A stretch of DNA of 35,689 bases. It comes from an uncultured Eubacteriales bacterium (lineage in GTDB: Bacteria > Bacillota > Clostridia > Peptostreptococcales > Anaerovoracaceae). Positions 6,501 through 14,451 of the stretch are shown here, piece after piece; the first letter of the stretch is position 1; each line of letters begins with the position of its first letter. Below the pieces are notes generated by a model, which worked only from the letters and a program-made list of their open reading frames with translations, was not told the DNA's origin and ran no database searches. The stretch lies in NCBI GenBank assembly GCA_902786815.1, contig CADADV010000018.1:1-35689 (forward strand), read 5' to 3'. A program made the translations under genes and the position numbers.

Positions 6501-8867
6501 ATGAAACTCAGCGAGTTAGCTGTTGATGAATATGCACGTATCACTGCTGTTGGAGGCAAAGGCGCCCTTCGCCAGCACTTTCTTGATATGGGTCTGATCC
6601 CGGGCTGCGACGTGGCCCTGATCAAGTTCGCCCCCATGGGCGATCCAATCGAGATCCGAATCCACGATTACGAACTGTCACTGCGGTTAGCAGACGCGGA
6701 TCACATCACCGTCGAGAAGATCCCCGCGCCGAAAGCAGACGAGGCGGCGGCAGCGGAAGCCGCAAAGGCAGCCCGCGCCGAGCTGCGCCGTGAGATCGAG
6801 CACCCCGGTCTGGGCGAAGCGCCGGCAGCAAAGCGCGGCAAAGCGGATCCCGTTCCGGAAGGCACCACTCTGCGTTTCGCTTTGGTGGGCAACCAGAACA
6901 GCGGCAAGACTACCCTGTTCAATCAGCTGACAGGGTCGAACCAGCGCATCGGCAATTTCCCGGGTGTCACCGTAGACCGCAAAGAAGGCGCGATCAAAGG
7001 CCATCCCGACACGCTCATCACGGATTTGCCGGGCATTTATTCCATGAGCCCGTACTCCAGCGAGGAAATCGTTTCCCGTGATTTCGTACTGAAGGAAAAA
7101 CCGGACGCGATCATCAACATCGTGGACGCGACAAATATAGAACGGAACCTGTATCTGACCATGCAGCTCATCGAGTTGGGCGTGCCGATGGTCGTGGCTC
7201 TCAACATGATGGATGAACTGCGGGGCAACGGCGGATACATCGACGTCAACATGATGGAGGAAATGCTGGGCGTTCCGACGGTCCCCATCGCGGCAGCGAA
7301 GAACGAGGGCATCGGCGAGCTGGTCGAGCACGCGATCAACGTTGCGCGGAACCATGAGGTCCCGCGCAGACAGGACTTCTGTGATGTCACCGATCACGGC
7401 GGCGCAGTGCACAGAGGCTTGCACGCCACTGCCCACCTGATCGAAGACCACGCGGAGCGTGCCGGGATCCCGCCGAAGTTCGCGTCGAGCAAGGTGATCG
7501 AGGGCGACCACCTGATCCTGGATCAGCTCCAGCTTGACGAGAATGAAAAAGACATGCTGGAGCACATCAGCATCCAGATGGAGAACGAGCGCCAGTTAGA
7601 CAGAAGCGCGGCCATCGCCGACATGCGCTTCGCCTTCATCCGCAAGCTGACGGAAGGCTGCGTGACAAAAGCGCACCACAGCAAAGAGTACGAACGCAGC
7701 CAGGCGCTGGACAAAGTCCTCACGGGAAAATACATCGCGATCCCTGCGTTCATTGTGATCATGGCGCTCATCTTTTTCCTGACCTTCAATGTCATCGGAC
7801 CGTTTCTGCAGGATCTGATGGCGTCGGGCATCGGCGCGCTGGCGGATGTAACAGACGCCGCCATGACGAAGGCCGGTGTGAACCCCGCCCTGCAGGGGCT
7901 TGTGGTGAACGGCATCTTCGAAGGTGTGGGAACGGTACTGAGTTTCCTTCCTATTATAGTGACTTTGTTCTTCTTCCTGTCCCTGATCGAGGACAGCGGA
8001 TATACAGCCCGTGTGGCCTTCCTGACCGATAAGCTTTTGCAGAAAATCGGTCTTTCGGGAAGGAGCATCGTACCGATGCTCATTGGATTCGGGTGCACGG
8101 TGCCGGCCGTCATGGCGACACGAACGCTGCCGAGCAAACGGGACCGTCGGATGACGATTTTGCTTTTGCCGTTCATGAGTTGTTCGGCGAAGGTGCCGAT
8201 CTACGCATTCTTCGTAGCGGCGTTCTTCCCCGGCTACGGCGGCTTCATCATGACGGGCCTGTATGTGCTGGGCATCGTCGTCGGCATCCTGATCGCGATC
8301 TTTTACCGGCACACTCTGTTCAAGGGCGATGCTGTTCCGTTCGTGATGGAACTGCCTAACTACCGTCTCCCGCGGCCGAAGAACGTCGGCCACCTGCTTT
8401 GGGACAAGGCTAAGGATTTCCTGCAGAGAGCCTTCTCGATCATCCTCATCGCGACGATCATCATCTGGTTCCTGCAGAGTTTCGATACACATCTGAATAT
8501 GGTCACCAACCAGGAGGACAGTATCCTGGCCATGATCGCCGGTTTCATCGCGCCGGTCTTCGCACCCGCGGGACTTGGCGACTGGAGGCTCTGCGTCTCC
8601 CTGATCAGCGGATTCATGGCGAAGGAAAGTGTCGTATCCGTGCTGAACGTCCTGTACGCGGGCGTCGGTATTTCGACTGTCATGAACAGCCTGCAGGCAG
8701 TGAGCATCCTGATCTTCAGTTTGCTCTATACGCCGTGCGTCGCCGCCATCGCGTCGATCCGCCGCGAGCTGGGCAGCAAATACGCTATCGGCGTTGTGAT
8801 CTGGCAGTGCTTCATCGCATGGCTGCTGGCGGTGATCGTATATCAGGCGGGAATGCTTCTTATGTGA
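6501..8867 (+). CDS. feoB: FeoA-FeoB fusion, ferrous iron transporter
   Basis: This protein imports Fe2+ across the cytoplasmic membrane. Residues 1-75 form an SH3-like FeoA domain (MKLSELAVDEYARI, DMGLIPG), joined by an Ala/Glu-rich linker (about 76-120) to FeoB. The FeoB G domain shows the P-loop GNQNSGKT (from residue 130), GVTVD, DLPGIYSM and NMMD. A helical GDI-like region follows. The membrane part has about eight to ten segments with two gate regions, including GFGCTVPAVMATRT and LLPFMSCSAKVPIYAFF with their conserved Cys. At 788 residues it is a FeoB-sized protein plus FeoA, with no FeoC domain. GGAGG is 9 nt before the ATG. The Fe-ADH gene starts 27 nt downstream and is probably cotranscribed, which would link iron supply to an iron enzyme. 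Confidence 0.95.
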   Translation: MKLSELAVDEYARITAVGGKGALRQHFLDMGLIPGCDVALIKFAPMGDPIEIRIHDYELSLRLADADHITVEKIPAPKADEAAAAEAAKAARAELRREIEHPGLGEAPAAKRGKADPVPEGTTLRFALVGNQNSGKTTLFNQLTGSNQRIGNFPGVTVDRKEGAIKGHPDTLITDLPGIYSMSPYSSEEIVSRDFVLKEKPDAIINIVDATNIERNLYLTMQLIELGVPMVVALNMMDELRGNGGYIDVNMMEEMLGVPTVPIAAAKNEGIGELVEHAINVARNHEVPRRQDFCDVTDHGGAVHRGLHATAHLIEDHAERAGIPPKFASSKVIEGDHLILDQLQLDENEKDMLEHISIQMENERQLDRSAAIADMRFAFIRKLTEGCVTKAHHSKEYERSQALDKVLTGKYIAIPAFIVIMALIFFLTFNVIGPFLQDLMASGIGALADVTDAAMTKAGVNPALQGLVVNGIFEGVGTVLSFLPIIVTLFFFLSLIEDSGYTARVAFLTDKLLQKIGLSGRSIVPMLIGFGCTVPAVMATRTLPSKRDRRMTILLLPFMSCSAKVPIYAFFVAAFFPGYGGFIMTGLYVLGIVVGILIAIFYRHTLFKGDAVPFVMELPNYRLPRPKNVGHLLWDKAKDFLQRAFSIILIATIIIWFLQSFDTHLNMVTNQEDSILAMIAGFIAPVFAPAGLGDWRLCVSLISGFMAKESVVSVLNVLYAGVGISTVMNSLQAVSILIFSLLYTPCVAAIASIRRELGSKYAIGVVIWQCFIAWLLAVIVYQAGMLLM

Positions 8868-8894
8868 TTTGATTCAATCATGGAGGTTTCTATT

Positions 8895-10073
8895 ATGGCT
8901 ATGAATTATAAGTGCATGAATCCGTTCGAGTTCACCCTTCCGACGAAGATCATCTTCGGTCCGGGCTGCGTGAAGCAGCTGGCGGAAGAGATCGCGGCTA
9001 TCGGCGGCAAGAAGCCGCTCATCATCACGGACCCGGGCATCCGGGGCGCCGGCATCGACCGGATCGTGACCGACCTGTTGGAAGACGCGGGCATTGAATA
9101 CGGTCTGTTCGACGGGGTCGAAGCCAATCCGAAGGATGTCAATGCGGAGGCAGCAGCCCGTGAAGCGCGCGCGTGCGGCGCGGATTTCCTGATCGCTGTC
9201 GGCGGAGGCAGCCCGATCGACTGCGCCAAGGCTGTGGGGGTTTTGCTTGCCCATGACGCGGAGTTCATCAAACCTTATGAAGGCAAAACTGCGGCGACGC
9301 TTCCCAATCCGCCGCTGATCACGATCCCGACCACATCGGGAACAGGAAGTGAGATCACCTTCTCCTCGGTCATCACCGATACGAAGAACAAATATAAGAT
9401 GACAGTCAAAAGTCCGTACACGGCCGCGACGACAGCGCTCTGCGATCCGGAGCTGACGATCTCCGTACCGCCTGCTGTCACAGCTGCCACCGGCGTGGAC
9501 GCGCTGACCCATTCCATCGAAGGGTTCACAGCTACATGCTCAGAACCGATCGGTGACGCAGCGGCACTCTACTCCATCGAACTGATCGCCGGCAATCTGG
9601 TCAAAGCATACAAGGACGGTTCGGATCTGGAAGCCCGCAGCAACATGCTCATGGCCAGCATGCTGGGCGGCATTTCCTTCAGCCATTCCGATGTGGCCAG
9701 CGTACACTGCATCGCCGAGGCCCTGGGAAGCATGTACGATCTGCCCCACGGCACCTGCAACGCCATCTTCCTTCCTTATGTAATGGAATACAACATGGAC
9801 TACTGCGTGGATCGCTACGCCCGCGTGGCAGGCGCACTGGGACTGACTTATGATTCCGACGAGGACGGCGCCGCAAAGGCAGTTGCCTGCGTCAAGCAGC
9901 TGACAAAGGATGTCGAGCTGCCGACCTTCGCGTCGCTGGATCCGGATCCGGCAGACTTCCCTGCATTGGCGGACATGGCTTATAAAAACGGTTCCAACGA
10001 CAGCAATCCGCGCCCGATGACGGCCGCGGATTATGAAGCGTTACTTAAGATCGTATATGAGGCCGGGGTGTGA
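8895..10073 (+). CDS. Iron-containing alcohol dehydrogenase
   Basis: This group III (Fe2+-dependent) NAD(P) alcohol dehydrogenase probably reduces an aldehyde during fermentation. The start at 8895 has GGAGG 8 nt upstream; the in-frame ATG at 8880 lies upstream of that SD and is rejected, giving 392 residues. Visible are the cofactor loop VGGGSPIDCAKAVG, the IPTTSGTGSE motif, and the four metal ligands Asp202, His206 (GVDALTHSIEGF), His271 and His285 (DLPHGTCNAI). The His usually found four residues after the third ligand (HxxxH, FucO His267) is Glu275 here. This subfamily variant is probably functional because the ligands are intact. The gene lies 27 nt after feoAB with no terminator between. 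Substrate unknown. Confidence 0.9.
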   Translation: MAMNYKCMNPFEFTLPTKIIFGPGCVKQLAEEIAAIGGKKPLIITDPGIRGAGIDRIVTDLLEDAGIEYGLFDGVEANPKDVNAEAAAREARACGADFLIAVGGGSPIDCAKAVGVLLAHDAEFIKPYEGKTAATLPNPPLITIPTTSGTGSEITFSSVITDTKNKYKMTVKSPYTAATTALCDPELTISVPPAVTAATGVDALTHSIEGFTATCSEPIGDAAALYSIELIAGNLVKAYKDGSDLEARSNMLMASMLGGISFSHSDVASVHCIAEALGSMYDLPHGTCNAIFLPYVMEYNMDYCVDRYARVAGALGLTYDSDEDGAAKAVACVKQLTKDVELPTFASLDPDPADFPALADMAYKNGSNDSNPRPMTAADYEALLKIVYEAGV

Positions 10074-10096
10074 GGCCGGCTGCGGTTTGATACCGT

Positions 10097-11149
10097 TCAA
10101 TGCCCAATAAGAGTATCCAACGCAACAGGCGTGTAGAAGCGACGTTCGATCTCTTCCCACGTCTGTTCTTTTTCTGCCAGGATCCACATGAGTTTGGCGA
10201 TGGTCGCTTCCAGTGTCATGTCCCTCGCTTCAAGGATCTTGAAGGAACTGGTGATGCGGCGCCCGACCTCGTAGGTATCGAGATGGCTGCCTTCGTAGGT
10301 GACCTGTGTTGTCATGGCAAGAATCTTCTCTTCCGGACTGAATTTGGACAGCTCTTCGAAGAGTGTTTTCTCGATGCTGTCCGGGATCCCTCCCGCCCCG
10401 AAACTCTCGATGACAACGGCATCGTAGTTTTCGAAAATCGCAGGGATGAGCGCCGGTGACATGCCCGGCGTCAGTTTCAGCAGGAAGACGTCTGTGTCGA
10501 TCTGCTCATAGAACCTGCACGGACCGTCCTCCGCGGCAAAATCATATTTGTAGAACTCCGGCGCCTTGATGTACTGTATCACGCGTCCGCTGTTGATCTC
10601 CGCGATGACCGGCAGATTGATACTGTCAAACGCCAGGGTGCTCATGGAGCGGACTTTGCGGGCGTGGGTGCCGGCGATGACCTTCCCTGCGAAGACGATC
10701 TGCACGCCTTTCGAAAAGGGGTCGGCGGCGTACATGATGCTGTCCTGCAGGTTTGCCTTTGCATCGGTGATCTCGAAACCAATGGGTTTCTGCGCGCCGG
10801 TGAGCACGATCGGTTTGTCCGGATCCTGGATCAGATAAGACAGGACCGCCGCCGTGTAGGCCATGGTGTCCGTTCCGTGGGCGATCACGAAGCCATCGTA
10901 CGCATCATAATTCTCACGGACTGCGCGGACAATGCCTAACCACTGCTTCGCACTCATATCCGTGCTGTCAATATGATACAGTTCCTTGATATCGATCTCG
11001 ATATCATCACCGATCTGCGGAAGGTGCTCCCGCAGCTGTGCGCTGCTCAGCCCCGGCACCAGTCCGTCCGGTGATTTGACGGACGCGATGGTTCCTCCGG
11101 TCGTCAGCAGCAATATCTTCTTTTTTTCTGTTGTTATTCTGTCGGACAT
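10097..11149 (-). CDS. ansA: L-asparaginase (type I-like, cytoplasmic)
   Basis: The enzyme hydrolyses L-asparagine to aspartate and ammonia. The 350-residue protein has no signal peptide. Catalytic threonine Thr20 sits in LLTTGGTIAS, and the second site is the FVIAHGTDTMAYTAA segment (Thr-Asp pair). VLTGAQKPIG and the C-terminal AGGIPDS region also fit the family. Start ATG 11149 is preceded by GGAG at 5 nt. The longer frame upstream is the shadow of the ArsR gene. The start codon lies 16 nt inside the ArsR gene's end, so translation is probably coupled. The pairing with an ArsR-type regulator is unusual and suggests the enzyme responds to whatever that regulator senses. Its 3' end is convergent with the Fe-ADH gene, 23 nt away. 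Confidence 0.92.
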   Translation of the reverse strand: MSDRITTEKKKILLLTTGGTIASVKSPDGLVPGLSSAQLREHLPQIGDDIEIDIKELYHIDSTDMSAKQWLGIVRAVRENYDAYDGFVIAHGTDTMAYTAAVLSYLIQDPDKPIVLTGAQKPIGFEITDAKANLQDSIMYAADPFSKGVQIVFAGKVIAGTHARKVRSMSTLAFDSINLPVIAEINSGRVIQYIKAPEFYKYDFAAEDGPCRFYEQIDTDVFLLKLTPGMSPALIPAIFENYDAVVIESFGAGGIPDSIEKTLFEELSKFSPEEKILAMTTQVTYEGSHLDTYEVGRRITSSFKILEARDMTLEATIAKLMWILAEKEQTWEEIERRFYTPVALDTLIGH

Positions 11150-11487
11150 GATATCTCCATGATTTCTTCCACCGCGTGGTGGAGCTTTTGCGCGATGTCT
11201 GTATCTGCGGCCTTGTAGTACATCTCCTTGCCCTCCCGGCGGGAAACGATCAATCCGCTTGCTTTCAGGTTCCGGAGATGATGGGACACCGCCGGACTGC
11301 TCATTCCTGCCATCGCGGCAATGTCGATGACACATTCCTCCACGTGGCAGAGGATCCAGAAAATACGCAGTCTGCTGGGATCATCCATCTGCTTCATCAG
11401 CGTCGCCACCGTCCGGAAATTCTCCTCCGCCGGCATGCGTTCCATTATTTTTTCTGAGCCAACATCGTGATCGTGCGGCAGACTCAT
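11134..11487 (-). CDS. ArsR/SmtB-family transcriptional regulator
   Basis: This 117-residue winged-helix repressor has the recognition-helix segment SSPAVSHHLRNLKASGL (residues 63-79) and the wing RREGKEMYY. The N-terminus carries His5 and His7. Cys47 and Cys52 flank the loop before helix 3, but the full CVC metal motif of ArsR/CadC is absent. At the spacing of the CzrA alpha-5 zinc site (D84, H86, H97, H100) it has Asp95, Asp97, Glu108 and Glu111, an all-acidic version. I chose ATG 11487, which has AGGAGG 8 nt upstream; the earlier ATG is only 2 nt from that site. The gene overlaps the asparaginase gene and follows tex by 48 nt. It is a candidate regulator of the metal-efflux unit at 14.2 kb, or a non-metal sensor. 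Confidence 0.88.
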   Translation of the reverse strand: MSLPHDHDVGSEKIMERMPAEENFRTVATLMKQMDDPSRLRIFWILCHVEECVIDIAAMAGMSSPAVSHHLRNLKASGLIVSRREGKEMYYKAADTDIAQKLHHAVEEIMEISCPTE

Positions 11488-11520
11488 CTTCATTACCTCC
11501 TGCAAACTGTATTTCTATCT

Positions 11521-11532
11521 AGAGTTTACTCT
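11521..11532. promoter_or_regulatory. Small dyad between tex and the ArsR gene
   Basis: AGAGT-TT-ACTCT (11521-11532) lies in the 48-nt gap between the tex stop and the ArsR start, and is bracketed by two copies of TATCTA. It could be an autoregulatory ArsR site. The arms are only 5 bp, so this may be chance. Confidence 0.25.
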
Positions 11533-11535
11533 TAT

Positions 11536-13881
11536 CTAAAGCTTCATCGTAAGCCCCACCCGCTGGGTATCCGCATCGATTTTGATGATGCGGACTTTAA
11601 CGGTATCGCCTACAGAAACCACTTCCATCGGATGTTTGATGTAGCGTTTCGACATTTCGCTGATGTGCACCAGTCCGTCGTTCTTGACGCCGATGTCTAC
11701 AAAAGCGCCGAAGTCGACGACGTTGCGGACCGTTCCTTCCATTTCCATGCCTACCTTCAGGTCTTCAAAGGAGCGCACGTCCCCGCGGAAGACGACTTCC
11801 GGCGCATCCTCACGCGGGTCTCTTCCGGGCTTTTTCATTTCCGCCACAATGTCTGCCAGCGTCAGTTCACCGACGCCAAGCTCTTCCGCCAGTTTTTTGT
11901 AGGCCGGTTTCATGTTGTGTTTCGGCTTTTCGTCTTTGCCGTTCTTCTTTTTTTCTTCTCGTTCCTGGGCTTTGGCGATTTCGTTCAGCGCTGCAAAGCC
12001 TTTCACGCGGCCGCCCTTCAGCTGCGCTTTCGATGCTTTGGCGGGCTTTTCCTTCTCGCCGTATTTCTCCCAGATCAGATCGTCGATATCGGCAAAGCCT
12101 CCGCCTTTGCTGAGCTCGGCCTTATCCAGCCCGAGGCTTTCCAGCATGGCCTTCGCGGCTGCATAGGATTCCGGGTGAACGGCTGTGTTATCGAGAGGCT
12201 CCTTGCCGCCGGCAATGCGGACAAAACCGGCGCACTGTCCGAAGGTTTTCTCGCCGAGTTTCGGCACTTTCTTCAGCTGCTTACGGTCGGTGAACACACC
12301 ATTTTCTTCCCGGTAGGCAACGATGTTTTTGGCGATGCCCATGTTGATTCCGGCGATGTATGACAGCAGCGACGGCGATGCGGTGTTCAGGTCTACGCCG
12401 ACCTTGTTCACGCAGTCTTCGACCACGTTGCCAAGGGCCGTTTCCAACAGGCCCTGGTTGATGTCATGCTGGTACTGTCCGACGCCGATGCTTTTGGTCG
12501 GGATCTTGACCAGCTCCGCCAGCGGATCCTGCAGCCTGCGCCCGAGGGACATGGCCCCTCTGACCGTAACATCCAGATCCGGATACTCTTCCGTAGCCAG
12601 TTTGGACGCGGAGTAAACCGATGCGCCCGCTTCGTTGACAATGGTATAGCGAAGCGCGGAGCTTCCTTTTGCCGCCGCCTTCTGCTTGCTGATGAAATCC
12701 GCAACGACTTCTTCCGTTTCCCGGGAAGCGGTTCCGTTGCCGATGACGATGGTGTTGATATCGTATTTCTCCACAAGTTTCTTAAGGGTCGCTTCTGTCT
12801 TGGCGATCTCCTCACGTGGTTTGGTTGGATAAACCGTGGTGTACGCCTTCAGTTTGCCTGTTTCGTCCAACACTGCTACCTTGCATCCTGTACGGTAGCC
12901 CGGATCGATGGCGATGACTCTGGCGCCCTTGACCGGCGGGACCATCAGGAGCTTTTCTGTGTTTCTGGCGAACACTTTGACTGCTTCCGCCTCGGCGCGT
13001 TCGGTGAGCATGTTCCTCATTTCGCGCTCGATGGACGGCGCCATGAGACGCTTGTATGCATCGGCGATGGTTTCTGTCATGAGAGGATCACCGGCGCATC
13101 CGCCTTCCTGTTCTACGGATTTTGCGATCAGTCCTTCCATGCTCTCCTTATCGACGGATATTTTGACTTTCAGTTTTTTCTCTTTTTCGCCGCGGTTGAT
13201 TGCCAGCACGCGGTGATTCGGAATCTTATGGATCGGCTCGCTGTATTCGTAATACATTTCGTAGACCGTTTTCTCTTCCTTCTCGGCAGCTTCCGTCGTG
13301 ATGACACCGGTCCCGGATGTCTTCTCACGCACCGCAGCCGTGATTTCCGGATCGTCGGAAATCCGCTCGGCGATAATGTCCATCGCGCCCTGCAGGGCTT
13401 CTTCTGCCGTGGCCACTGCCGTCTCCGGATCTTCCGCTGCCTTCTCCGGATCCGCGAACGCTCCGGCGCCTGCCTTTGCGGCTTCACCGCCCTGCTCCCA
13501 AAGGATTTCTGCCAGCGGCGCCAGGCCTCTTGCTTTTGCCTTGGATGCGCGTGTTGCTTTTTTCTTCTTGAACGGCTTGTACAGGTCTTCCACACGCTGG
13601 AGCACCTGCGCCTCTTCGATCTGCGCCTTCAGCTCTTCGGTAAGCGCTCCCTGCTCCTCTATCAGGCGGATGACTTCACCCTTCCGCTCTTCCAGATTGC
13701 GCAGGTACGTCAGCCGTTCATCGAGACCGCGGAGCGTCACATCATCCATACCGCCGGTAACTTCCTTTCGGTATCTGGCGATAAACGGAATCGTGTTCCC
13801 TTCGTCGATGAGCTTTACGGTCTCTTCTACTTGATGTGTTCTAAGTTTGAATTCTTCTGCTAATACTTTGATAATGTCCAT
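11536..13881 (-). CDS. tex: Tex-family RNA-binding transcription accessory protein
   Basis: Tex is a cytoplasmic nucleic-acid-binding protein related to the core of Spt6. The 781-residue order is typical: an N-terminal helical Tex domain (GNTIPFIARYRKEVTGGMDD near residues 29-48), a YqgF/RNaseH-like fold (VIAIDPGYRTGCKVAVLDE near 320), helix-hairpin-helix repeats (VDLNTASPSLLSYIAGI near 495) and a C-terminal S1 domain (EGTVRNVVDFGAFVDIG near 708-775). It is somewhat longer than Bacillus YdcI (719 residues), with an Ala/Glu-rich insert near 130-170 and a Lys-rich linker before the S1-proximal part (about 625-665). The start lies 3 nt after the small upstream gene's stop, with no good SD, so translation is likely coupled. 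It appears to be in an operon with the ArsR and asparaginase genes. Confidence 0.95.
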   Translation of the reverse strand: MDIIKVLAEEFKLRTHQVEETVKLIDEGNTIPFIARYRKEVTGGMDDVTLRGLDERLTYLRNLEERKGEVIRLIEEQGALTEELKAQIEEAQVLQRVEDLYKPFKKKKATRASKAKARGLAPLAEILWEQGGEAAKAGAGAFADPEKAAEDPETAVATAEEALQGAMDIIAERISDDPEITAAVREKTSGTGVITTEAAEKEEKTVYEMYYEYSEPIHKIPNHRVLAINRGEKEKKLKVKISVDKESMEGLIAKSVEQEGGCAGDPLMTETIADAYKRLMAPSIEREMRNMLTERAEAEAVKVFARNTEKLLMVPPVKGARVIAIDPGYRTGCKVAVLDETGKLKAYTTVYPTKPREEIAKTEATLKKLVEKYDINTIVIGNGTASRETEEVVADFISKQKAAAKGSSALRYTIVNEAGASVYSASKLATEEYPDLDVTVRGAMSLGRRLQDPLAELVKIPTKSIGVGQYQHDINQGLLETALGNVVEDCVNKVGVDLNTASPSLLSYIAGINMGIAKNIVAYREENGVFTDRKQLKKVPKLGEKTFGQCAGFVRIAGGKEPLDNTAVHPESYAAAKAMLESLGLDKAELSKGGGFADIDDLIWEKYGEKEKPAKASKAQLKGGRVKGFAALNEIAKAQEREEKKKNGKDEKPKHNMKPAYKKLAEELGVGELTLADIVAEMKKPGRDPREDAPEVVFRGDVRSFEDLKVGMEMEGTVRNVVDFGAFVDIGVKNDGLVHISEMSKRYIKHPMEVVSVGDTVKVRIIKIDADTQRVGLTMKL

Positions 13882-13884
13882 ATT

Positions 13885-14076
13885 TTAGTCTTTATCTTCC
13901 TTGTTGTTTCTGCAGCCGGCCGCCGGACAGGCATTGGACCAGTCAAACTCATTCAGGCTGTCGTAATAGTTCTTCTGGTTTCCGTCCGCATTCATTTTTC
14001 CGTATGCAAAAGCAGACGCTACGCCAATGAGCATCAGTATGACAGTGATCCAGATTATCCAGCGTTTGTGTTTCAT
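13885..14076 (-). CDS. Small single-pass membrane protein with CPAAGC motif, unknown function
   Basis: I do not recognise this 63-residue protein. It has a basic start (MKHKRW), one hydrophobic helix (about residues 7-25), then a polar segment ending in ACPAAGCRNNKEDKD with two cysteines in C-x4-C spacing. The tail is probably outside the membrane. The start at 14076 has no SD and lies 9 nt from a good -10 (14086-14091), so the mRNA is probably leaderless or nearly so. It is directly upstream of tex (3-nt gap) and divergent from the metal-efflux genes. The cysteine pair could bind metal or form a disulfide; neither is shown. Confidence 0.6.
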   Translation of the reverse strand: MKHKRWIIWITVILMLIGVASAFAYGKMNADGNQKNYYDSLNEFDWSNACPAAGCRNNKEDKD

Positions 14077-14085
14077 ATCGGATGT

Positions 14086-14094
14086 ATTATACCA
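14086..14094 (-). promoter_or_regulatory. Extended -10 promoter of the small membrane protein-tex cluster
   Basis: Minus-strand TATGGTATAAT is a full TRTGnTATAAT extended -10, with TATAAT at 14086-14091. The expected start point is within about 3 nt of the ATG at 14076. It is divergent from the promoter at 14106-14134. Confidence 0.6.
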
Positions 14095-14105
14095 TAGGTT
14101 TGGTC

Positions 14106-14134
14106 TTGACATTATAATAGTTCCGTGCTACTAT
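14106..14134 (+). promoter_or_regulatory. Promoter of the HMA/CadA-type efflux operon
   Basis: Perfect -35 TTGACA (14106-14111), 17-bp spacer, then TACTAT (14129-14134) preceded by TGC, giving an extended -10. Transcription should start near 14141, just before or within the dyad at 14146-14163. Confidence 0.65.
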
Positions 14135-14145
14135 ACAGCCAAACA

Positions 14146-14163
14146 ATTAAACAATCGTTTAAT
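14146..14163. promoter_or_regulatory. ArsR/SmtB-like operator dyad
   Basis: ATTAAAC-AATC-GTTTAAT is a perfect 7-bp-arm, AT-rich dyad immediately downstream of the -10 box of a Zn/Cd efflux operon. Its size, base composition and place are like operators of ArsR/SmtB-family metal sensors. The ArsR-family gene at 11134-11487 is a possible partner. Binding is inferred. Confidence 0.5.
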
Positions 14164-14164
14164 C

Positions 14165-14190
14165 GTTGCCGGAAATAGTGTTCCGGCAAC
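14165..14190 (+). promoter_or_regulatory. Perfect 10-bp stem-loop in the efflux-operon leader
   Basis: GTTGCCGGAA, a 6-nt loop (ATAGTG) and TTCCGGCAAC form an uninterrupted 10-bp hairpin 30 nt upstream of the start codon. No U-tract follows, so it is not an ordinary terminator. It may stabilise the mRNA, act as a second protein site, or be half of an attenuator. Confidence 0.55.
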
Positions 14191-14220
14191 CGTGAAATGC
14201 AATAAAGGAGAACAACTATC

Positions 14221-14439
14221 ATGAAGAAGACTTACAAGATCGATGTGGACTGCGCGAACTGCGCAAACAAGATGGAAGTTGCAGCGAACAAGACGGACGG
14301 CGTGAAGGAAGCGACCGTTAATTTCATGGCGCTGAAGATGAAGGTCGAGTTCGAGGAGGACGCGGACCCGCAGGCAGTCATGGAAGAAGTCCTGAAGAAC
14401 TGCAAGAAGGTCGAAGACGACTGCGAGATTTTCTTCTAG
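14221..14439 (+). CDS. Free-standing HMA metal-binding protein of CadA type
   Basis: This 72-residue heavy-metal-associated (HMA) domain has the metal motif VDCANCANKME near its N-terminus. DCANCA is the form typical of the N-terminal domain of Zn/Cd ATPases rather than of copper chaperones, which usually have MxCxxC with Gly or Thr. Further family features are GVKEATVNFMALKMKVEF and a C-terminal CKKVEDDCEIFF with two extra cysteines. AAAGGAG lies about 10 nt before the ATG. The ATPase gene starts 12 nt after its stop and has no HMA domain of its own, so this protein probably works as the pump's metal-binding domain in trans or as a soluble metal chaperone. Confidence 0.88.
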   Translation: MKKTYKIDVDCANCANKMEVAANKTDGVKEATVNFMALKMKVEFEEDADPQAVMEEVLKNCKKVEDDCEIFF

Positions 14440-14451
14440 GAAGACAGAACA

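Noticed and set aside
12466-13863. 465-codon plus-strand frame opposite tex
   Set aside because: It mirrors the high GC third positions of tex, is rich in Cys/Phe/Arg without any domain, and overlaps a complete Tex protein.
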